Assembly: GCA_965242495.1 (NCBI GenBank)
Contig: OZ251446.1
Span: forward strand, 930,001-994,000
Source: CBDESN01 sp965242495
GTDB lineage: Bacteria > Pseudomonadota > Alphaproteobacteria > MPNO01
Length of the DNA stretch: 64,000 bases
Reading direction: 5' to 3'
Positions 45,697 to 55,521 of the stretch are shown one piece after another. Under the pieces are notes generated by a model. That model had not been told where the DNA came from and did no database searches. It worked only from the letters and a program-made list of their open reading frames with translations. A program made the position numbers and the translations under genes. Within the stretch, counting starts at the first letter, position 1, and each line of letters starts with the position of its first letter.

Positions 45697-46943
45697 GCGC
45701 ATCCCAGGTCGTCACCTTCGGCTGCCGGCTCAACGCCTACGAATCCGAGGTCATTCGCGCCCACGCCGCGGCCGCCGGGCTCGCCGGCGCGGTGATCTTC
45801 AATACCTGCGCCGTCACCGGCGAGGCCGAGCGCCAGGCGCGTCAAGCCATCCGCAAGGCCCGGCGCGCGCGTCCCGACGCGCGCATCATCGTCACCGGCT
45901 GCGCCGCGCAGCTCGCGCCCGAACGCTACGCCGGCATGGCCGAAGTCGATCTGGTGCTCGGCAACGAGGCGAAGCTGCGGCGGGAGAGCTACCGCCCCGA
46001 CCGGGAGGGCGCGCGCGTGATCGTCAACGACGTCATGGCGGTGCGGGAGACCGCCGGCCACCTGATCGCCGGGTTCGACGGCCGCGCGCGGGCGTTCGCG
46101 CAGATCCAGCAGGGATGCGACCACCGCTGCACCTTCTGCATCATTCCATTCGCCCGCGGATCCAGCCGGTCGGTGCGCCCGGACGATGCGATCGACCAAC
46201 TTCGCGCACTGGTCGCCAACGGTTACCGCGAAATCGTACTCACCGGCGTGGACATCACCGATTACGGCCGCGACCTGCCCGGCCGCCCTACGCTGGGCGG
46301 GTTGGTGCGGCGTCTGCTCGCCGCGGCCCCGGAATTGCCGAGGCTCCGGCTGTCGTCGCTCGACCCGGCGGAGGTCGACGAAGAGCTGTTCGCCGCCATC
46401 GGCGACGAACCGCGGCTGATGCCGCATTTCCACCTCAGCGCCCAGGCCGGCGACGACCTCATCCTCAAGCGGATGAAGCGCCGCCATCGCCGCGCCGATG
46501 CGATCGGGTTTTGCGACCGGGTGCGGCGACTGCGGCCCGACGCCGTCTTCGGCGCCGACCTGATCGCGGGCTTCCCGACCGAGACCGAGGCGATGTTCGC
46601 GAACACGCTCTCGCTGATCGACGCCTGCGGGCTGACTTGGCTCCACGTCTTCCCCTATTCGCCGCGCCCCGGCGCGCCGGCTGCGCGCATGCCCCAGCTT
46701 CCCAAGACCGAGCGCAGGGCGCGGGCGGCGACGCTGCGCGCCGCGGGCGCGCGCCGGCTCGACGCCTTCCTCGACGACCGGGCGGGAAAGACGCTGCGGG
46801 TCCTGGTCGAAACCGGGCGGCAGGGCCGCTGCGAGCATTACGCGCCGGTGACGCTCGACCGGACTGCGCCGGGCGGCAGCATCGTCGTCGCGACCGGCCG
46901 GCGCCGGGTCGGAGGGCCGCTCGAAGCGCGCGCGATTCGATGA
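45693..46943 (+). CDS. mtaB: tRNA t6A37 methylthiotransferase
   Basis: The 416-residue radical SAM enzyme adds a methylthio group to t6A37 of tRNAs. The N-terminal MTTase domain (VVTFGCRLNAYESEVI, FNTCAVTGEAERQARQ, VTGCAAQ) supplies cysteines for one cluster. The radical SAM site is IQQGCDHRCTFCIIPFARG near 142, with CxxxCxxC. A TRAM-like C-terminal part follows. Both ends overlap neighbouring genes by 4 bp (dapF, ftsY), so the three are one coupled operon. Confidence 0.95.
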   Translation: MSASQVVTFGCRLNAYESEVIRAHAAAAGLAGAVIFNTCAVTGEAERQARQAIRKARRARPDARIIVTGCAAQLAPERYAGMAEVDLVLGNEAKLRRESYRPDREGARVIVNDVMAVRETAGHLIAGFDGRARAFAQIQQGCDHRCTFCIIPFARGSSRSVRPDDAIDQLRALVANGYREIVLTGVDITDYGRDLPGRPTLGGLVRRLLAAAPELPRLRLSSLDPAEVDEELFAAIGDEPRLMPHFHLSAQAGDDLILKRMKRRHRRADAIGFCDRVRRLRPDAVFGADLIAGFPTETEAMFANTLSLIDACGLTWLHVFPYSPRPGAPAARMPQLPKTERRARAATLRAAGARRLDAFLDDRAGKTLRVLVETGRQGRCEHYAPVTLDRTAPGGSIVVATGRRRVGGPLEARAIR

Positions 46944-47866
46944 ATGACGGCGGTTGGCTCGGCCGGCTCGCCGCCGGGTTAAGCAGAAGTTCCAACCGGC
47001 TCTCGGACGGCATCGGCGGCATCTTCGCGAGGCGGCGACTCGACGAAGCCGCGGTGCGGGAGCTCGAGGAGCTGCTGATCGCCGCCGACCTTGGCGCCGG
47101 CGCCGCGGCCCGGCTCGCCGGCGCGTTCGCCCAGCACCGGTTCGACAAGGAGATCGTGCCGCAGGAAGTGCGCGAGGCGCTGGCCGCCGATATCGCCCGC
47201 GCGTTGGAGCCGGTCGCCAGACCACTCGAGATCGGCGCCGCTCACCAGCCCCATGTCGTACTCGTGGTCGGGGTCAACGGCGCCGGCAAAACGACGACCA
47301 TCGGCAAATTCGCACGGCGATATCGCGCGGCGGGACGTTCCGTGATGCTGGCCGCCGGGGACACCTTCCGCGCCGCTGGCGTGAGCCAGCTGCAAGCCTG
47401 GGGCGAGCGCGCCGACTGCCCGGTGATCGCGCGCCCGACGGGCGCGGACGCCGCAGGGCTCGTGTTCGATGCGTTGCGCGAGGCCCAGGCGCGGCGGACC
47501 GATCTGCTGTTGGTCGATACCGCGGGCAGACTCCACAACCGCGCCGACCTGATGGCCGAACTCAGGAAGATCGTCCGGGTGATCGAGAAGGTCGACCCGA
47601 CGGCCCCGCACAGCCGCCTGCTGGTCCTGGATGCGACCACCGGCCAGAACGCGCACGCCCAGGTGGAGATGTTCCGCGATCTGGCCGGCGTCACCGGGTT
47701 GATCGTGACGAAACTCGACGGCACCGCCAAGGGCGGGGTGCTGATCGCCCTCGCCGAGCGCTTCGCACTGCCGGTGCACGCGATCGGGGTCGGCGAAGGC
47801 GCCGACGACCTCCACCCCTTCGACGCCCAGGACTTCGCCCGCAGCCTGATGGGGCTTGCGGGATAA
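46940..47866 (+). CDS. ftsY: Signal recognition particle receptor FtsY
   Basis: The 308-residue GTPase has the SRP-type N and G domains: VVGVNGAGKTTTIGKFARRY near 110, AAGDTFRAAGVSQLQAW, LLVDTAGRLHNRADLMAEL and VTKLDGTAKGGVLIALAE. It docks the Ffh-ribosome complex at the membrane. The acidic A domain of enterobacterial FtsY is absent, as in most alphaproteobacteria. The ATG at 46940 overlaps the mtaB stop. Confidence 0.97.
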   Translation: MNDGGWLGRLAAGLSRSSNRLSDGIGGIFARRRLDEAAVRELEELLIAADLGAGAAARLAGAFAQHRFDKEIVPQEVREALAADIARALEPVARPLEIGAAHQPHVVLVVGVNGAGKTTTIGKFARRYRAAGRSVMLAAGDTFRAAGVSQLQAWGERADCPVIARPTGADAAGLVFDALREAQARRTDLLLVDTAGRLHNRADLMAELRKIVRVIEKVDPTAPHSRLLVLDATTGQNAHAQVEMFRDLAGVTGLIVTKLDGTAKGGVLIALAERFALPVHAIGVGEGADDLHPFDAQDFARSLMGLAG

Positions 47867-48080
47867 GCATGGACGCGCCTGCCGCCGACGGCGCCGGTGA
47901 AAACGCAACGACGGCATCCGGCGCCGCCTCCGTCCGACCGACCGCGTTACGGATCGTTGCAGCCGGACGGCTCGTTACACGGCGTTACCAAATACTCCCG
48001 CCGCCAATGTCAAAGCGCCGCGTTCGTGGACTACAATCGCGCGCCACAATTACGACAATCGAGAATCGTCCCGGGACGTC

Positions 48081-49337
48081 GTGAAGAAACTCGCCAAGTT
48101 CGTCCTGCCGGTATTGTTGATCGCCGCCGCGGGCGCAGCGTTCTCCTATCTGCGCTCGACCCGGCCGGAGGCGACTCCCGCCCCCGCCGAGGAGCGGGTG
48201 CGACCCGTCGCCGCGGTCGCGGCGCAGTTCGTCGACGTGCGGCCCACGATCACCGAGTTCGGCGCCGTCGTCGCCGGCAGCGTCGTCGAGCTGCGGCCGC
48301 TGGTGGCCGGCCGGATCGCCCAGCTGGGACCCAACTTCGTCGAGGGCGCCGTCGTCCGCAAGGGCGAGACGCTGGTCGCCATCGACCGGTTCGACTACGA
48401 GGTGGACGTAGCCCACGCGGAGGCCGGAGTCGCCGAGTCGCAAGCCCGCCTCAAGGAAACGCAGGCGGAGCTGCGCAACGAGCGCCGTCTGCTCGCCATC
48501 GCCCGCGAACAAGCGGCGCTGCGCATGACGGACCTTGAACGGAAACGCAAGCTGAGCGCGCGCGGCGCGCTGTCGCGCAAGGCCCGTGACGACTCGCTGA
48601 TCGCCGCCAACGAGGCCAAGCGGTCGGTCGAGACCGCCGAGCAGCGCCAGGAACGGCTGGCGGCGCGGATCGAGCAATCGAATGCCGCCCTCGCCCGCAG
48701 CCAAGCGGCGCTGGAACGGGCGCGACGTGATCTCGACGACACCGTTCTGACAGCGCCGGAGGACGGATTTCTCGCCGACGCCAGCGCGGCCGAGGGGCAG
48801 CGCGTCGGAACCGGCGACCGTCTCGCGCGGCTGATCGTGGCGCGCCGGCTCGAAGTCTCGTTCCAGCTGAAGCGGGCTGACTTCGGGCGCCTCGCCGGCG
48901 GCGGCGACGGACATGCGGCTGACCGGCTGCTGGGGCGAGCGGTGTCGGTGACGTGGCGTGTCGGGCGGCGCGACTTCACCTACGATGCGATCATCGAGAG
49001 GCTCAGCGCGGAGATCGATCCGGCAAGCGGCGGCATCGGCGTCCATGCGCGTTTCGTGGACCCCGATCCCGCTACGCCGCTGCGGCCGGGCGCCTTCGTC
49101 GAGGTCGGCATCCCGGGCAAGCTCTATCGCAGGGTCCTGCGCCTTCCCGAAGGCGCGGTCGACGCGGAAGGCAACGTCTATGTCATCGACCGGGGCCAGC
49201 TCGCGCCGCGCCGCGTCGAACTGCTGCGCCGCGTGGCTAAGGACGTGCTGGTCCGGGCGGATATTGCGCCGGGGGCGAGGATCGTCACCACGCACTTCCC
49301 GGAGATCGGCCCCGGACAGCGGGTCAAGGCGCGATGA
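48081..49337 (+). CDS. RND efflux periplasmic adaptor (membrane fusion protein)
   Basis: The 418-residue protein starts at a GTG (48081) with an N-terminal membrane anchor (FVLPVLLIAAAGAAFSYL). It continues with the barrel-sandwich part (GSVVELRPLVAGRIAQLGPN), a long alpha-helical hairpin at about 110-220, and LTAPEDGFLADASAAEGQRV. It links the inner-membrane pump encoded next to an outer-membrane channel. The stop overlaps the pump start (ATGA). No TolC-like gene or regulator is nearby, and the 214-bp gap upstream of it holds no gene I can support. Confidence 0.93.
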   Translation: MKKLAKFVLPVLLIAAAGAAFSYLRSTRPEATPAPAEERVRPVAAVAAQFVDVRPTITEFGAVVAGSVVELRPLVAGRIAQLGPNFVEGAVVRKGETLVAIDRFDYEVDVAHAEAGVAESQARLKETQAELRNERRLLAIAREQAALRMTDLERKRKLSARGALSRKARDDSLIAANEAKRSVETAEQRQERLAARIEQSNAALARSQAALERARRDLDDTVLTAPEDGFLADASAAEGQRVGTGDRLARLIVARRLEVSFQLKRADFGRLAGGGDGHAADRLLGRAVSVTWRVGRRDFTYDAIIERLSAEIDPASGGIGVHARFVDPDPATPLRPGAFVEVGIPGKLYRRVLRLPEGAVDAEGNVYVIDRGQLAPRRVELLRRVAKDVLVRADIAPGARIVTTHFPEIGPGQRVKAR

Positions 49338-52300
49338 GCGCGACGGCGGGGGCAGAGGCCGGCGCGGATGGGGGTGCGCGCACGGGCAGCGTGATCGCGC
49401 TGTTCGCGCGCCATCGCACCGCGCCCAACCTGCTGCTCGCCCTGATGGTGATCGCCGGCATCTACGGCATCTTCAAGCTGAACGCGCAGTTCCTGCCCGA
49501 AGTCGGCATCGATTACGTGAACGTGCGGGTCGAATGGCCGGGCGCCGCGGCCGAGGACGTCGACGCCAAGCTGGTCCAGGCGATCGTCCCCGACGTCCGA
49601 TTCCTGAACGACGTCAAACAAGTGCGGTCGACCGCTTCCGACGGATTGGCCAGCATCAACATCGAGTTCGAGGCAGGCAGCGACATGCAGGCGGCGCTGT
49701 CGGAGGTGGAAGCCGCCCTCTCGCGCATCCGCACCTTCCCGGAAGACGCGAAGACGCCCGAGGCAAGGCGCGTCGTCCGCTACGAAATGATCCTGCGTGT
49801 CGTGCTGTCGGGCCCGTATACGGAGGCGTCGCTCAAAGCGCACGCCAAGCGGCTCCGCGACGGCCTGCTCGACCGCGGCATCGACAAGGTCGTACTGGCG
49901 GGCGCGCGGAACGAGGAGATCCTGGTCGAAGCGCCATCGGCGGCCCTTCGCCGGCTGGACATGACCCTGGCCGAGGTCGCCGCCAGGATCAGCGAGACGT
50001 CGCAGGACCTGCCTTCGGGCGACGTCGGGGGAGGACGCCGCCAGATCCGAAGCCTCGGCTTGGTGACGACAGCCCGCGGGATCGAGGAAATCGAGATCAA
50101 GGCGCTCGAGGACGGCCGCACGATCCGCGTGGGCGACGTAGCCCGGGTGCGCGAAGGTTTCGACGAGGACGCCGTGGAAATCCGGCGCAAGGGGCGGCGC
50201 GCGATCAAGCTCCATCTCCAGCGCGCCGTCAAGGCCGACGCGCTGGAGATGGCGAGGATCGCGGAAACGTATCTCGACGAGGTGGAGCCGACCCTGCCCG
50301 CGACCCTGGCGATGGAGCGCTACGATGTGGCCACGGGCGCGCTCCGGGATCGGATCGACCTCATGATCCGCAACGGCGCGAGCGGCCTGCTGATCGTGAT
50401 CGTGATCCTCCTGGCGTTTCTGCGGCCGCGAGTCGCGTTCTGGGTGATGGTCGGCATTCCGATCTCGTTTCTCGCTACCTTCGGAGTCATGCTCGCGACG
50501 GGCCAGACGATCAACATGGTCAGCCTGTTCGGCCTGATCATGACGGTCGGCATCATCGTCGACGACGCGATCGTCGTCGGCGAGCACGTCGATACCCGCA
50601 GCCGCCTCGGGTTGTCGCCGCTCGCGGCAGCGGTCAGCGGCGCTCACCGGATGACGGTCCCCGTGTTCGCCGCGGCGCTGACGACGATCAGCGCCTTCCT
50701 GCCGCTGTTCGTGATCTCCGGAATCATCGGCCAGATCATCTCCGCGATCCCGCAGGTCGCGGTCGCGGTCCTGATCGCGAGCCTCATCGAATGCTTCCTG
50801 ATCCTACCGGGCCATCTGAGCGGCGCGCTCCGGGCCTCGGCGTCCTCCCCGGCCGGCTTGCTCACCCGGTATCGCGACTGGTTCGACCGAGGGTTCGCGG
50901 CGTTCCGCGACGGACCGTTCCGGTCGTTCGTAGAAATCTGCGTCCATTGGCGCTACGCAACGCTGGCCGCGGCGCTCGGATTGACGCTGCTCGCCGCGGG
51001 CATGGTGGCGGGCGGGCGGGTGGGCTTCAACTTCTTCCCGACGCCCGAGCCGGACCGCATTTTCGCCAACGCCGCGATGGTTCCCGGAACGCCGCGCAAG
51101 ACCACCGTCGCGATGCTCGACGAGGTGATCCGGGCCCTCCACGCCACCGCCCGGAAATTCGAAGGCGACGACAACGACCTCGTCCGCATGGCGGTGGCGA
51201 AGGTCGGCCGCTCCGTCGGCGCATCCCCCGCCGAGGCCTTCAGCGCCTCGCCCGCGGACGACCTGGGCGGAATCGAGGTCGAGCTGCGCACCGCCGACGA
51301 GCGCGACGTGCGCCTCGGACCGTTCATCGACGCATGGCGCGCCGAAATCCGCCCCATCGCCGGGCTCGACAACCTCACCATCCGGGAGCAGCGGGCCGGG
51401 CCGCCCGGCCGCGACGTCGACGTGAGGTTCATCGGCGACGACGTCGCCGCCCTCAAACGCGCGGCGTTGGAATTGCAGGCGCTGCTCCGGCGCTATCCGG
51501 GGGTCGGCGCCATCGAGGACGACCTGCCATGGGGCAAGCGCGAGACGATCCTGGAGGTCACGCCGCGCGGACGCTCGATGGGCTTTGCAACCCAGAGCGT
51601 CGGCCGGCAGGTGAGAAACGCGATCGAAGGCGCGATCGCCAAGCGTTTCCCGCGCGGCGACGAGGAGGTCACCGTCCGCGTCAGACTCCCGGCAAACGAA
51701 CTCGACACCGACATTCTCGACCGGCTGTATCTGCGCGGCCCGACGGGAGCGGAAGTCCCCCTCGCCGACGCGACCTCGCGGCGGGTCAATCGGAGCTTCG
51801 CCAGCATCAAGCGCGAGGACGGGCGGCGCCAAGTTGCGGTCACCGCCAAGCTCGACACCGGCATCATCACCACGAACGACCTGCTGGCGGCGATCGAGCG
51901 CGACGGGCTGTGGCGAATCGCCGAGCGCCACGGGGTGGACGTGGCCTTCAAGGGCCGGTCGGAGGAGAGCCGCGAGACCTTTGGCGAGATGACCGCGGGG
52001 GCGCTGATCGGGCTCGCCGGGATCTACATCATCCTTGCCTGGGCGTTCGCGAGCTACAGCCGGCCGGTCGCCGTCATGGCGATCATTCCGATGGGCTTCG
52101 TCGGCGCCGTCTTCGGCCATTGGCTGTTCGGTTTCAATCTGACCGCCTTCAGCTTGGTGGGACTCATGGGGCTGGCCGGCATCGTGGTCAACAACTCGAT
52201 CATCCTGGTGAGGACGATCGGGCAGCGGGCGGAAACGGAGGCTCCGTTCGACGCGATCGTCGGCGGGGTCTGCGACCGGCTGCGCGCGATCGTGCTGACC

Positions 52301-52507
52301 TCGGCGACGACCATTGGCGGGTTGAGCCCGCTGCTGTTCGAAACCAGTCTGCAGGCGCAGTTCCTGCTCCCGATGGCGCTCACGATCGTCTTCGGTCTGG
52401 GCTGCGCGGCCACGCTGGTGCTGTTCGTAGTGCCCGCTCTGATGGCGGTGGAGAACGATCTACGCCGCCCTGGGCGCCGCCCCCTGCCCCATCCGGCCCA
52501 CCCCTGA
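49334..52507 (+). CDS. RND-family efflux pump, inner-membrane permease
   Basis: The 1057-residue protein has the double-repeat AcrB/MexB-type layout: a first helix NLLLALMVIAGIYGIFKL, a large periplasmic loop, helices with MTVGIIVDDAIVVGEHVDTR carrying the paired aspartates of TM4 used for proton relay, a second loop, and a closing helix bundle with VGLMGLAGIVVNNSIILVRT. It exports hydrophobic or toxic compounds using the proton gradient. The most similar type is the AcrB/AcrD/AcrF group of broad specificity. The substrate is unknown. Confidence 0.94.
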   Translation: MSATAGAEAGADGGARTGSVIALFARHRTAPNLLLALMVIAGIYGIFKLNAQFLPEVGIDYVNVRVEWPGAAAEDVDAKLVQAIVPDVRFLNDVKQVRSTASDGLASINIEFEAGSDMQAALSEVEAALSRIRTFPEDAKTPEARRVVRYEMILRVVLSGPYTEASLKAHAKRLRDGLLDRGIDKVVLAGARNEEILVEAPSAALRRLDMTLAEVAARISETSQDLPSGDVGGGRRQIRSLGLVTTARGIEEIEIKALEDGRTIRVGDVARVREGFDEDAVEIRRKGRRAIKLHLQRAVKADALEMARIAETYLDEVEPTLPATLAMERYDVATGALRDRIDLMIRNGASGLLIVIVILLAFLRPRVAFWVMVGIPISFLATFGVMLATGQTINMVSLFGLIMTVGIIVDDAIVVGEHVDTRSRLGLSPLAAAVSGAHRMTVPVFAAALTTISAFLPLFVISGIIGQIISAIPQVAVAVLIASLIECFLILPGHLSGALRASASSPAGLLTRYRDWFDRGFAAFRDGPFRSFVEICVHWRYATLAAALGLTLLAAGMVAGGRVGFNFFPTPEPDRIFANAAMVPGTPRKTTVAMLDEVIRALHATARKFEGDDNDLVRMAVAKVGRSVGASPAEAFSASPADDLGGIEVELRTADERDVRLGPFIDAWRAEIRPIAGLDNLTIREQRAGPPGRDVDVRFIGDDVAALKRAALELQALLRRYPGVGAIEDDLPWGKRETILEVTPRGRSMGFATQSVGRQVRNAIEGAIAKRFPRGDEEVTVRVRLPANELDTDILDRLYLRGPTGAEVPLADATSRRVNRSFASIKREDGRRQVAVTAKLDTGIITTNDLLAAIERDGLWRIAERHGVDVAFKGRSEESRETFGEMTAGALIGLAGIYIILAWAFASYSRPVAVMAIIPMGFVGAVFGHWLFGFNLTAFSLVGLMGLAGIVVNNSIILVRTIGQRAETEAPFDAIVGGVCDRLRAIVLTSATTIGGLSPLLFETSLQAQFLLPMALTIVFGLGCAATLVLFVVPALMAVENDLRRPGRRPLPHPAHP

Positions 52508-52533
52508 CCGAGGCCGGCCGAGCCTGCCGCCGG

Positions 52534-52620
52534 TGGTGCCTCCGGGGAGACTCGAACTCCCACGCCCTTGCGGGCAACAGATTTTGAGTCTGCCGCGTCT
52601 GCCGATTCCGCCACAGAGGC
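52534..52620 (-). tRNA. tRNA-Leu (CAA)
   Basis: The minus strand folds as an 87-nt class II tRNA with encoded CCA. The acceptor GCCTCTG pairs with CGGAGGC, and the discriminator is A. The anticodon stem-loop CAGA-CTCAAAA-TCTG gives anticodon CAA, which reads UUG. A long variable arm (GTTGCCCGCAAGGGC) and the T-arm GGGAGTTCGAGTCTCCC are present. Confidence 0.97.
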
Positions 52621-52736
52621 TTGCGCGCGATCATATCGGCGTTCCGGCGGCGGTCAACGCCGCGGTCCGCGCCGACGCGGAACCTGCGCCTCGTGTAACA
52701 TGGCCATGTGCCGATCCCGCGGGTGGGCGCCCGATC

Positions 52737-53318
52737 ATGCTGCGCGGCCTTTACGACCGGACGATGAGACTCGCCGCCGGGCGCGACGCCGCGGGGGTCC
52801 TGGCCGCGGTCGCCTTCGCCGAAAGCTCGATTTTTCCGATACCGCCCGACGTACTGCTGATCCCGATGGTGCTGGCGGCGCGCGACCGCGCCTGGCGGCT
52901 GGCGACGATCTGCACCGTCGCCTCGGTGCTGGGCGGGCTCGTCGGCTACGCCATGGGCGGACTCCTGTTCGAGGCGGCCGGACGGCCGCTGCTCGAACTC
53001 TACGGCTATGACGACCGGTTCGCGGCGTTCCGCGACCGCTACGCCGAATGGGGAGCCTGGATCGTCTTCGTCGCCGGCGTCACGCCCTTCCCCTACAAGG
53101 TAATCACGATCGCCAGCGGGGCTGTCCAGCTCGATCCGCCGACCTTCATCGTCGCCTCGCTGCTGGCGCGCGGACTCCGCTTCTTCGTCGTCGCGGCGCT
53201 CCTGTGGTGGATCGGCCCGCCGGTCCGCGCCTTCGTCGAACGGCGGCTCGGGCTGGTCGCATTCGCGTTCTGCGCGCTCTTGATCGGCGGCTTCGCCGTC
53301 GCCGCATACGCCCCGTGA
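52737..53318 (+). CDS. YqaA/DedA-like membrane protein (SNARE-associated/VTT domain)
   Basis: The 193-residue protein has four to five membrane segments and the VTT signature: AFAESSIFPIPPDVLLIPMV near 25 and VAGVTPFPYKVITIASG near 118. Such proteins are thought to move lipids between membrane leaflets. The stop overlaps the dsbB start (GTGA), and coq7 follows in the same way, so a yqaA-dsbB-coq7 operon is likely. Confidence 0.9.
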   Translation: MLRGLYDRTMRLAAGRDAAGVLAAVAFAESSIFPIPPDVLLIPMVLAARDRAWRLATICTVASVLGGLVGYAMGGLLFEAAGRPLLELYGYDDRFAAFRDRYAEWGAWIVFVAGVTPFPYKVITIASGAVQLDPPTFIVASLLARGLRFFVVAALLWWIGPPVRAFVERRLGLVAFAFCALLIGGFAVAAYAP

Positions 53319-53830
53319 TCCGCCCGATCGCCCATCGGCGCTTCGATCCCGCCGGGTTCGCGCCCGTGTGGATCCTCGTCGCCAGCATCGCCGCGCTGAC
53401 GACGGCGCTGGCGGCGCAGTATCTCGGCGACTTGACGCCCTGCGCGCTGTGCCACCATCAGCGCTGGCCCTACGTCGCTGCGATATGCGCTTCGACCGCG
53501 GCGCTGGTCGCCGGTCGGGGCGGCGTGCGGAGAACGCTGGTCGCGTTGTGCGGGCTTGCGTTCGTCGCCGGGGCGGGACTCGCGGCCTATCACGTCGCGG
53601 TCGAACAGGGTTGGGCGGCGGGCCCCGCCGCTTGCGGCGGCGGCGATGCGCAGCCGGCAACGATGGAGGAGCTGCGCCGGCACCTCCTCGCCGCGCCGAT
53701 CGTCCGCTGCGACGCCGTCGCATGGTCGATGTTCGGGATTTCCTTCGCGGGCTATAATCTGATCGCATCGACCGGGCTTGCCGCCGCCAGCCTCGCGGCC
53801 GCGGTCCGGCGGAAGCGGCGGCGCGCATGA
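53315..53830 (+). CDS. dsbB: Disulfide bond formation protein B
   Basis: The 171-residue protein starts at a GTG and has four membrane helices. The first catalytic pair is CxxC in LTPCALCHHQRWPYVAAI near 40; the second pair is the Cys in PAACGGGD and the one in PIVRCDAVAW. DsbB passes electrons from DsbA to ubiquinone, and the next gene makes ubiquinone, a fitting neighbour. Both ends overlap adjacent genes by 4 bp. Confidence 0.92.
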   Translation: MIRPIAHRRFDPAGFAPVWILVASIAALTTALAAQYLGDLTPCALCHHQRWPYVAAICASTAALVAGRGGVRRTLVALCGLAFVAGAGLAAYHVAVEQGWAAGPAACGGGDAQPATMEELRRHLLAAPIVRCDAVAWSMFGISFAGYNLIASTGLAAASLAAAVRRKRRRA

Positions 53831-54417
53831 CCGGCACGGACGAACAGTCGCGACTTGGCTCCAGCCCGAGGACGACCGGCGAACGCCGCCTGCCCGGCGA
53901 CCCGACGCCCGAGCAGGCGGTGGCGCGGATGATCCGCGTGGACCATGCCGGCGAATACGGCGCCGTCCGCATCTATGCCGGCCAACAGGCGGTGCTGCGC
54001 CATGGGCCGGCCGCGGCCGCCATCGACGAGATGCGGCGCAAGGAGCAGGAGCATCTCGACGGCTTCAGCGAGCTCGCGGGCGAACGCCGGGTGCGACCGA
54101 CGGCGCTGTTGCCGCTATGGCACGTCGCGGGGCATGCGCTCGGCGTGGCGAGCGCCCTGTTGGGCGCGCGGGCGGCGATGGCCTGCACGGCGGCGATCGA
54201 GGAGGTCATCGACGAGCATTACGCCGCCCAGGCGCGCGAACTCGGCGACGACGAGGCGGCGCTGCGGGACATGATCGAGCGCTACCGGGCGGACGAGCTC
54301 GATCATCGCGACACCGCGCTAGCGCACGAGGCCGCGCTGGCGCCAGGCCACGCCCTCCTGGGCGATGCGGTCAAGGCGGGATCGCGGCTCGCGATCTGGC
54401 TGTCGACGCGGCTCTGA
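53827..54417 (+). CDS. coq7: Demethoxyubiquinone hydroxylase
   Basis: The 196-residue di-iron enzyme carries out the last hydroxylation of ubiquinone synthesis. The carboxylate-bridge ligands are present in both repeats: VDHAGEYGA and KEQEHLDGF in the first half, IEEVIDEHYA and ADELDHRDTA in the second. The ATG at 53827 overlaps the dsbB stop. The convergent 50-bp gap after it contains a small ATCAGGAACGATAGG/GTCAGGAGCGATAGG repeat. Confidence 0.95.
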   Translation: MTGTDEQSRLGSSPRTTGERRLPGDPTPEQAVARMIRVDHAGEYGAVRIYAGQQAVLRHGPAAAAIDEMRRKEQEHLDGFSELAGERRVRPTALLPLWHVAGHALGVASALLGARAAMACTAAIEEVIDEHYAAQARELGDDEAALRDMIERYRADELDHRDTALAHEAALAPGHALLGDAVKAGSRLAIWLSTRL

Positions 54418-54467
54418 ATTCCGCTCCCGATTCGCCGTCTGGTCCCGACATCAGGAACGATAGGGCG

Positions 54468-55520
54468 TCAGGAGCGATAGGGTTTCCCCGCCTCGGCCAT
54501 GACGGCATTGTAGCGGCGGAAGATCTCGACCACCCGCGCCGCGCGCGGGCTGGTGGCGGCGATCTCGTCCCAGAAGCGTACCGCCTCGGCCTCGACCGCA
54601 GCCCATTCGTCGTCCGGAATGGCGGTGAGCTCCAGCTTGGCGCCCCGGACCCTGAGCTCGGCCTCGCCGCCCCAGTACCAATGCTGCCGGTAGTAGTGCG
54701 ACGACTCCATCGCCAATCTCCACAGGGTCTTGAGGCGATCGGGAAGCGCCCTCCAACGCTCCTCGTTGGCGAAGAAATGGCCGATCCACGCGCCGCAGAT
54801 GTTGTTGACGAGGAAGTAACGGGCGAAGTCGGCCCAGCCGACCGCATAGGCCTCGGTGATGCCGGACCAGGCGATGCCGTCCACGTCGCCCCGCCGCAAC
54901 GCGTTCCCGATGTCGTCCCACGCCGGCAACGGGAGCGCTACGACCCCGAGCCGGCGCAGGAACCGGCCCGCCGTGGGGAACGTGAAGACGCGCTTGCCCG
55001 CCATGTCGCCCAAGTTACGGATCGGCTCCCTGGTGATGAAATGGCATGGATCCCAGGCGCCGGCGGACAGCCATTTCACGCCGCCGACCTCGGCGTAGGC
55101 CTCCGCCCAGATCTCCCCCAAGCCATAACGGTCGAACAGAACCGGCACGTCGAGACTGTGCCGCAGAGCGAGCGGGAAGTAGCCGCCGAACACGGCGACG
55201 TCGGTCGGCGCCGCCATCGAATCGTCGTCGGATTGCACCAAATCGATCTTTCCGTCCCGCAGGGCGCGGAACATCTCGTCCATCGGCGCGATCTCGCCGG
55301 CGAGGAACAGTTCGATCTCCATCTCGCCGCCGGCCGCCCGGTTGAACGCGTCGACCGCGGGCTTGACGACATGCTCGGCAAGGCCCGAACCGGCATAGGT
55401 CTGAAGACGCCAGCGGATCGTGGACCGGCCATGCACGGCAGGCGCGGCAAGCGGCGCCGCAGCGGCGGCCAGCCCGGCCGCGCCGCCGGCCTTCAGAAAC
55501 GCGCGTCTGGATGCGGTCAT
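54468..55520 (-). CDS. TRAP transporter substrate-binding protein (DctP family)
   Basis: The 350-residue protein has a twin-arginine signal (MTASRRAFLKAGGAAGLAAA), so it should be exported folded. The mature part has the DctP fold: IRWRLQTYAGSGLAEHVVKP, DGKIDLVQSDDDS and the FITREPIRNLGDMAGKRVF segment. It should bind a carboxylate-type ligand for a TRAP permease, but no DctQ/DctM genes lie nearby. It starts 1 bp after the pcm stop. Confidence 0.88.
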   Translation of the reverse strand: MTASRRAFLKAGGAAGLAAAAAPLAAPAVHGRSTIRWRLQTYAGSGLAEHVVKPAVDAFNRAAGGEMEIELFLAGEIAPMDEMFRALRDGKIDLVQSDDDSMAAPTDVAVFGGYFPLALRHSLDVPVLFDRYGLGEIWAEAYAEVGGVKWLSAGAWDPCHFITREPIRNLGDMAGKRVFTFPTAGRFLRRLGVVALPLPAWDDIGNALRRGDVDGIAWSGITEAYAVGWADFARYFLVNNICGAWIGHFFANEERWRALPDRLKTLWRLAMESSHYYRQHWYWGGEAELRVRGAKLELTAIPDDEWAAVEAEAVRFWDEIAATSPRAARVVEIFRRYNAVMAEAGKPYRS

Positions 55521-55521
55521 G

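Noticed and set aside
47869..48084. Small gene directly after ftsY
   Set aside because: The 71-codon frame has no ribosome site or conserved feature and overlaps the start of the RND adaptor gene.
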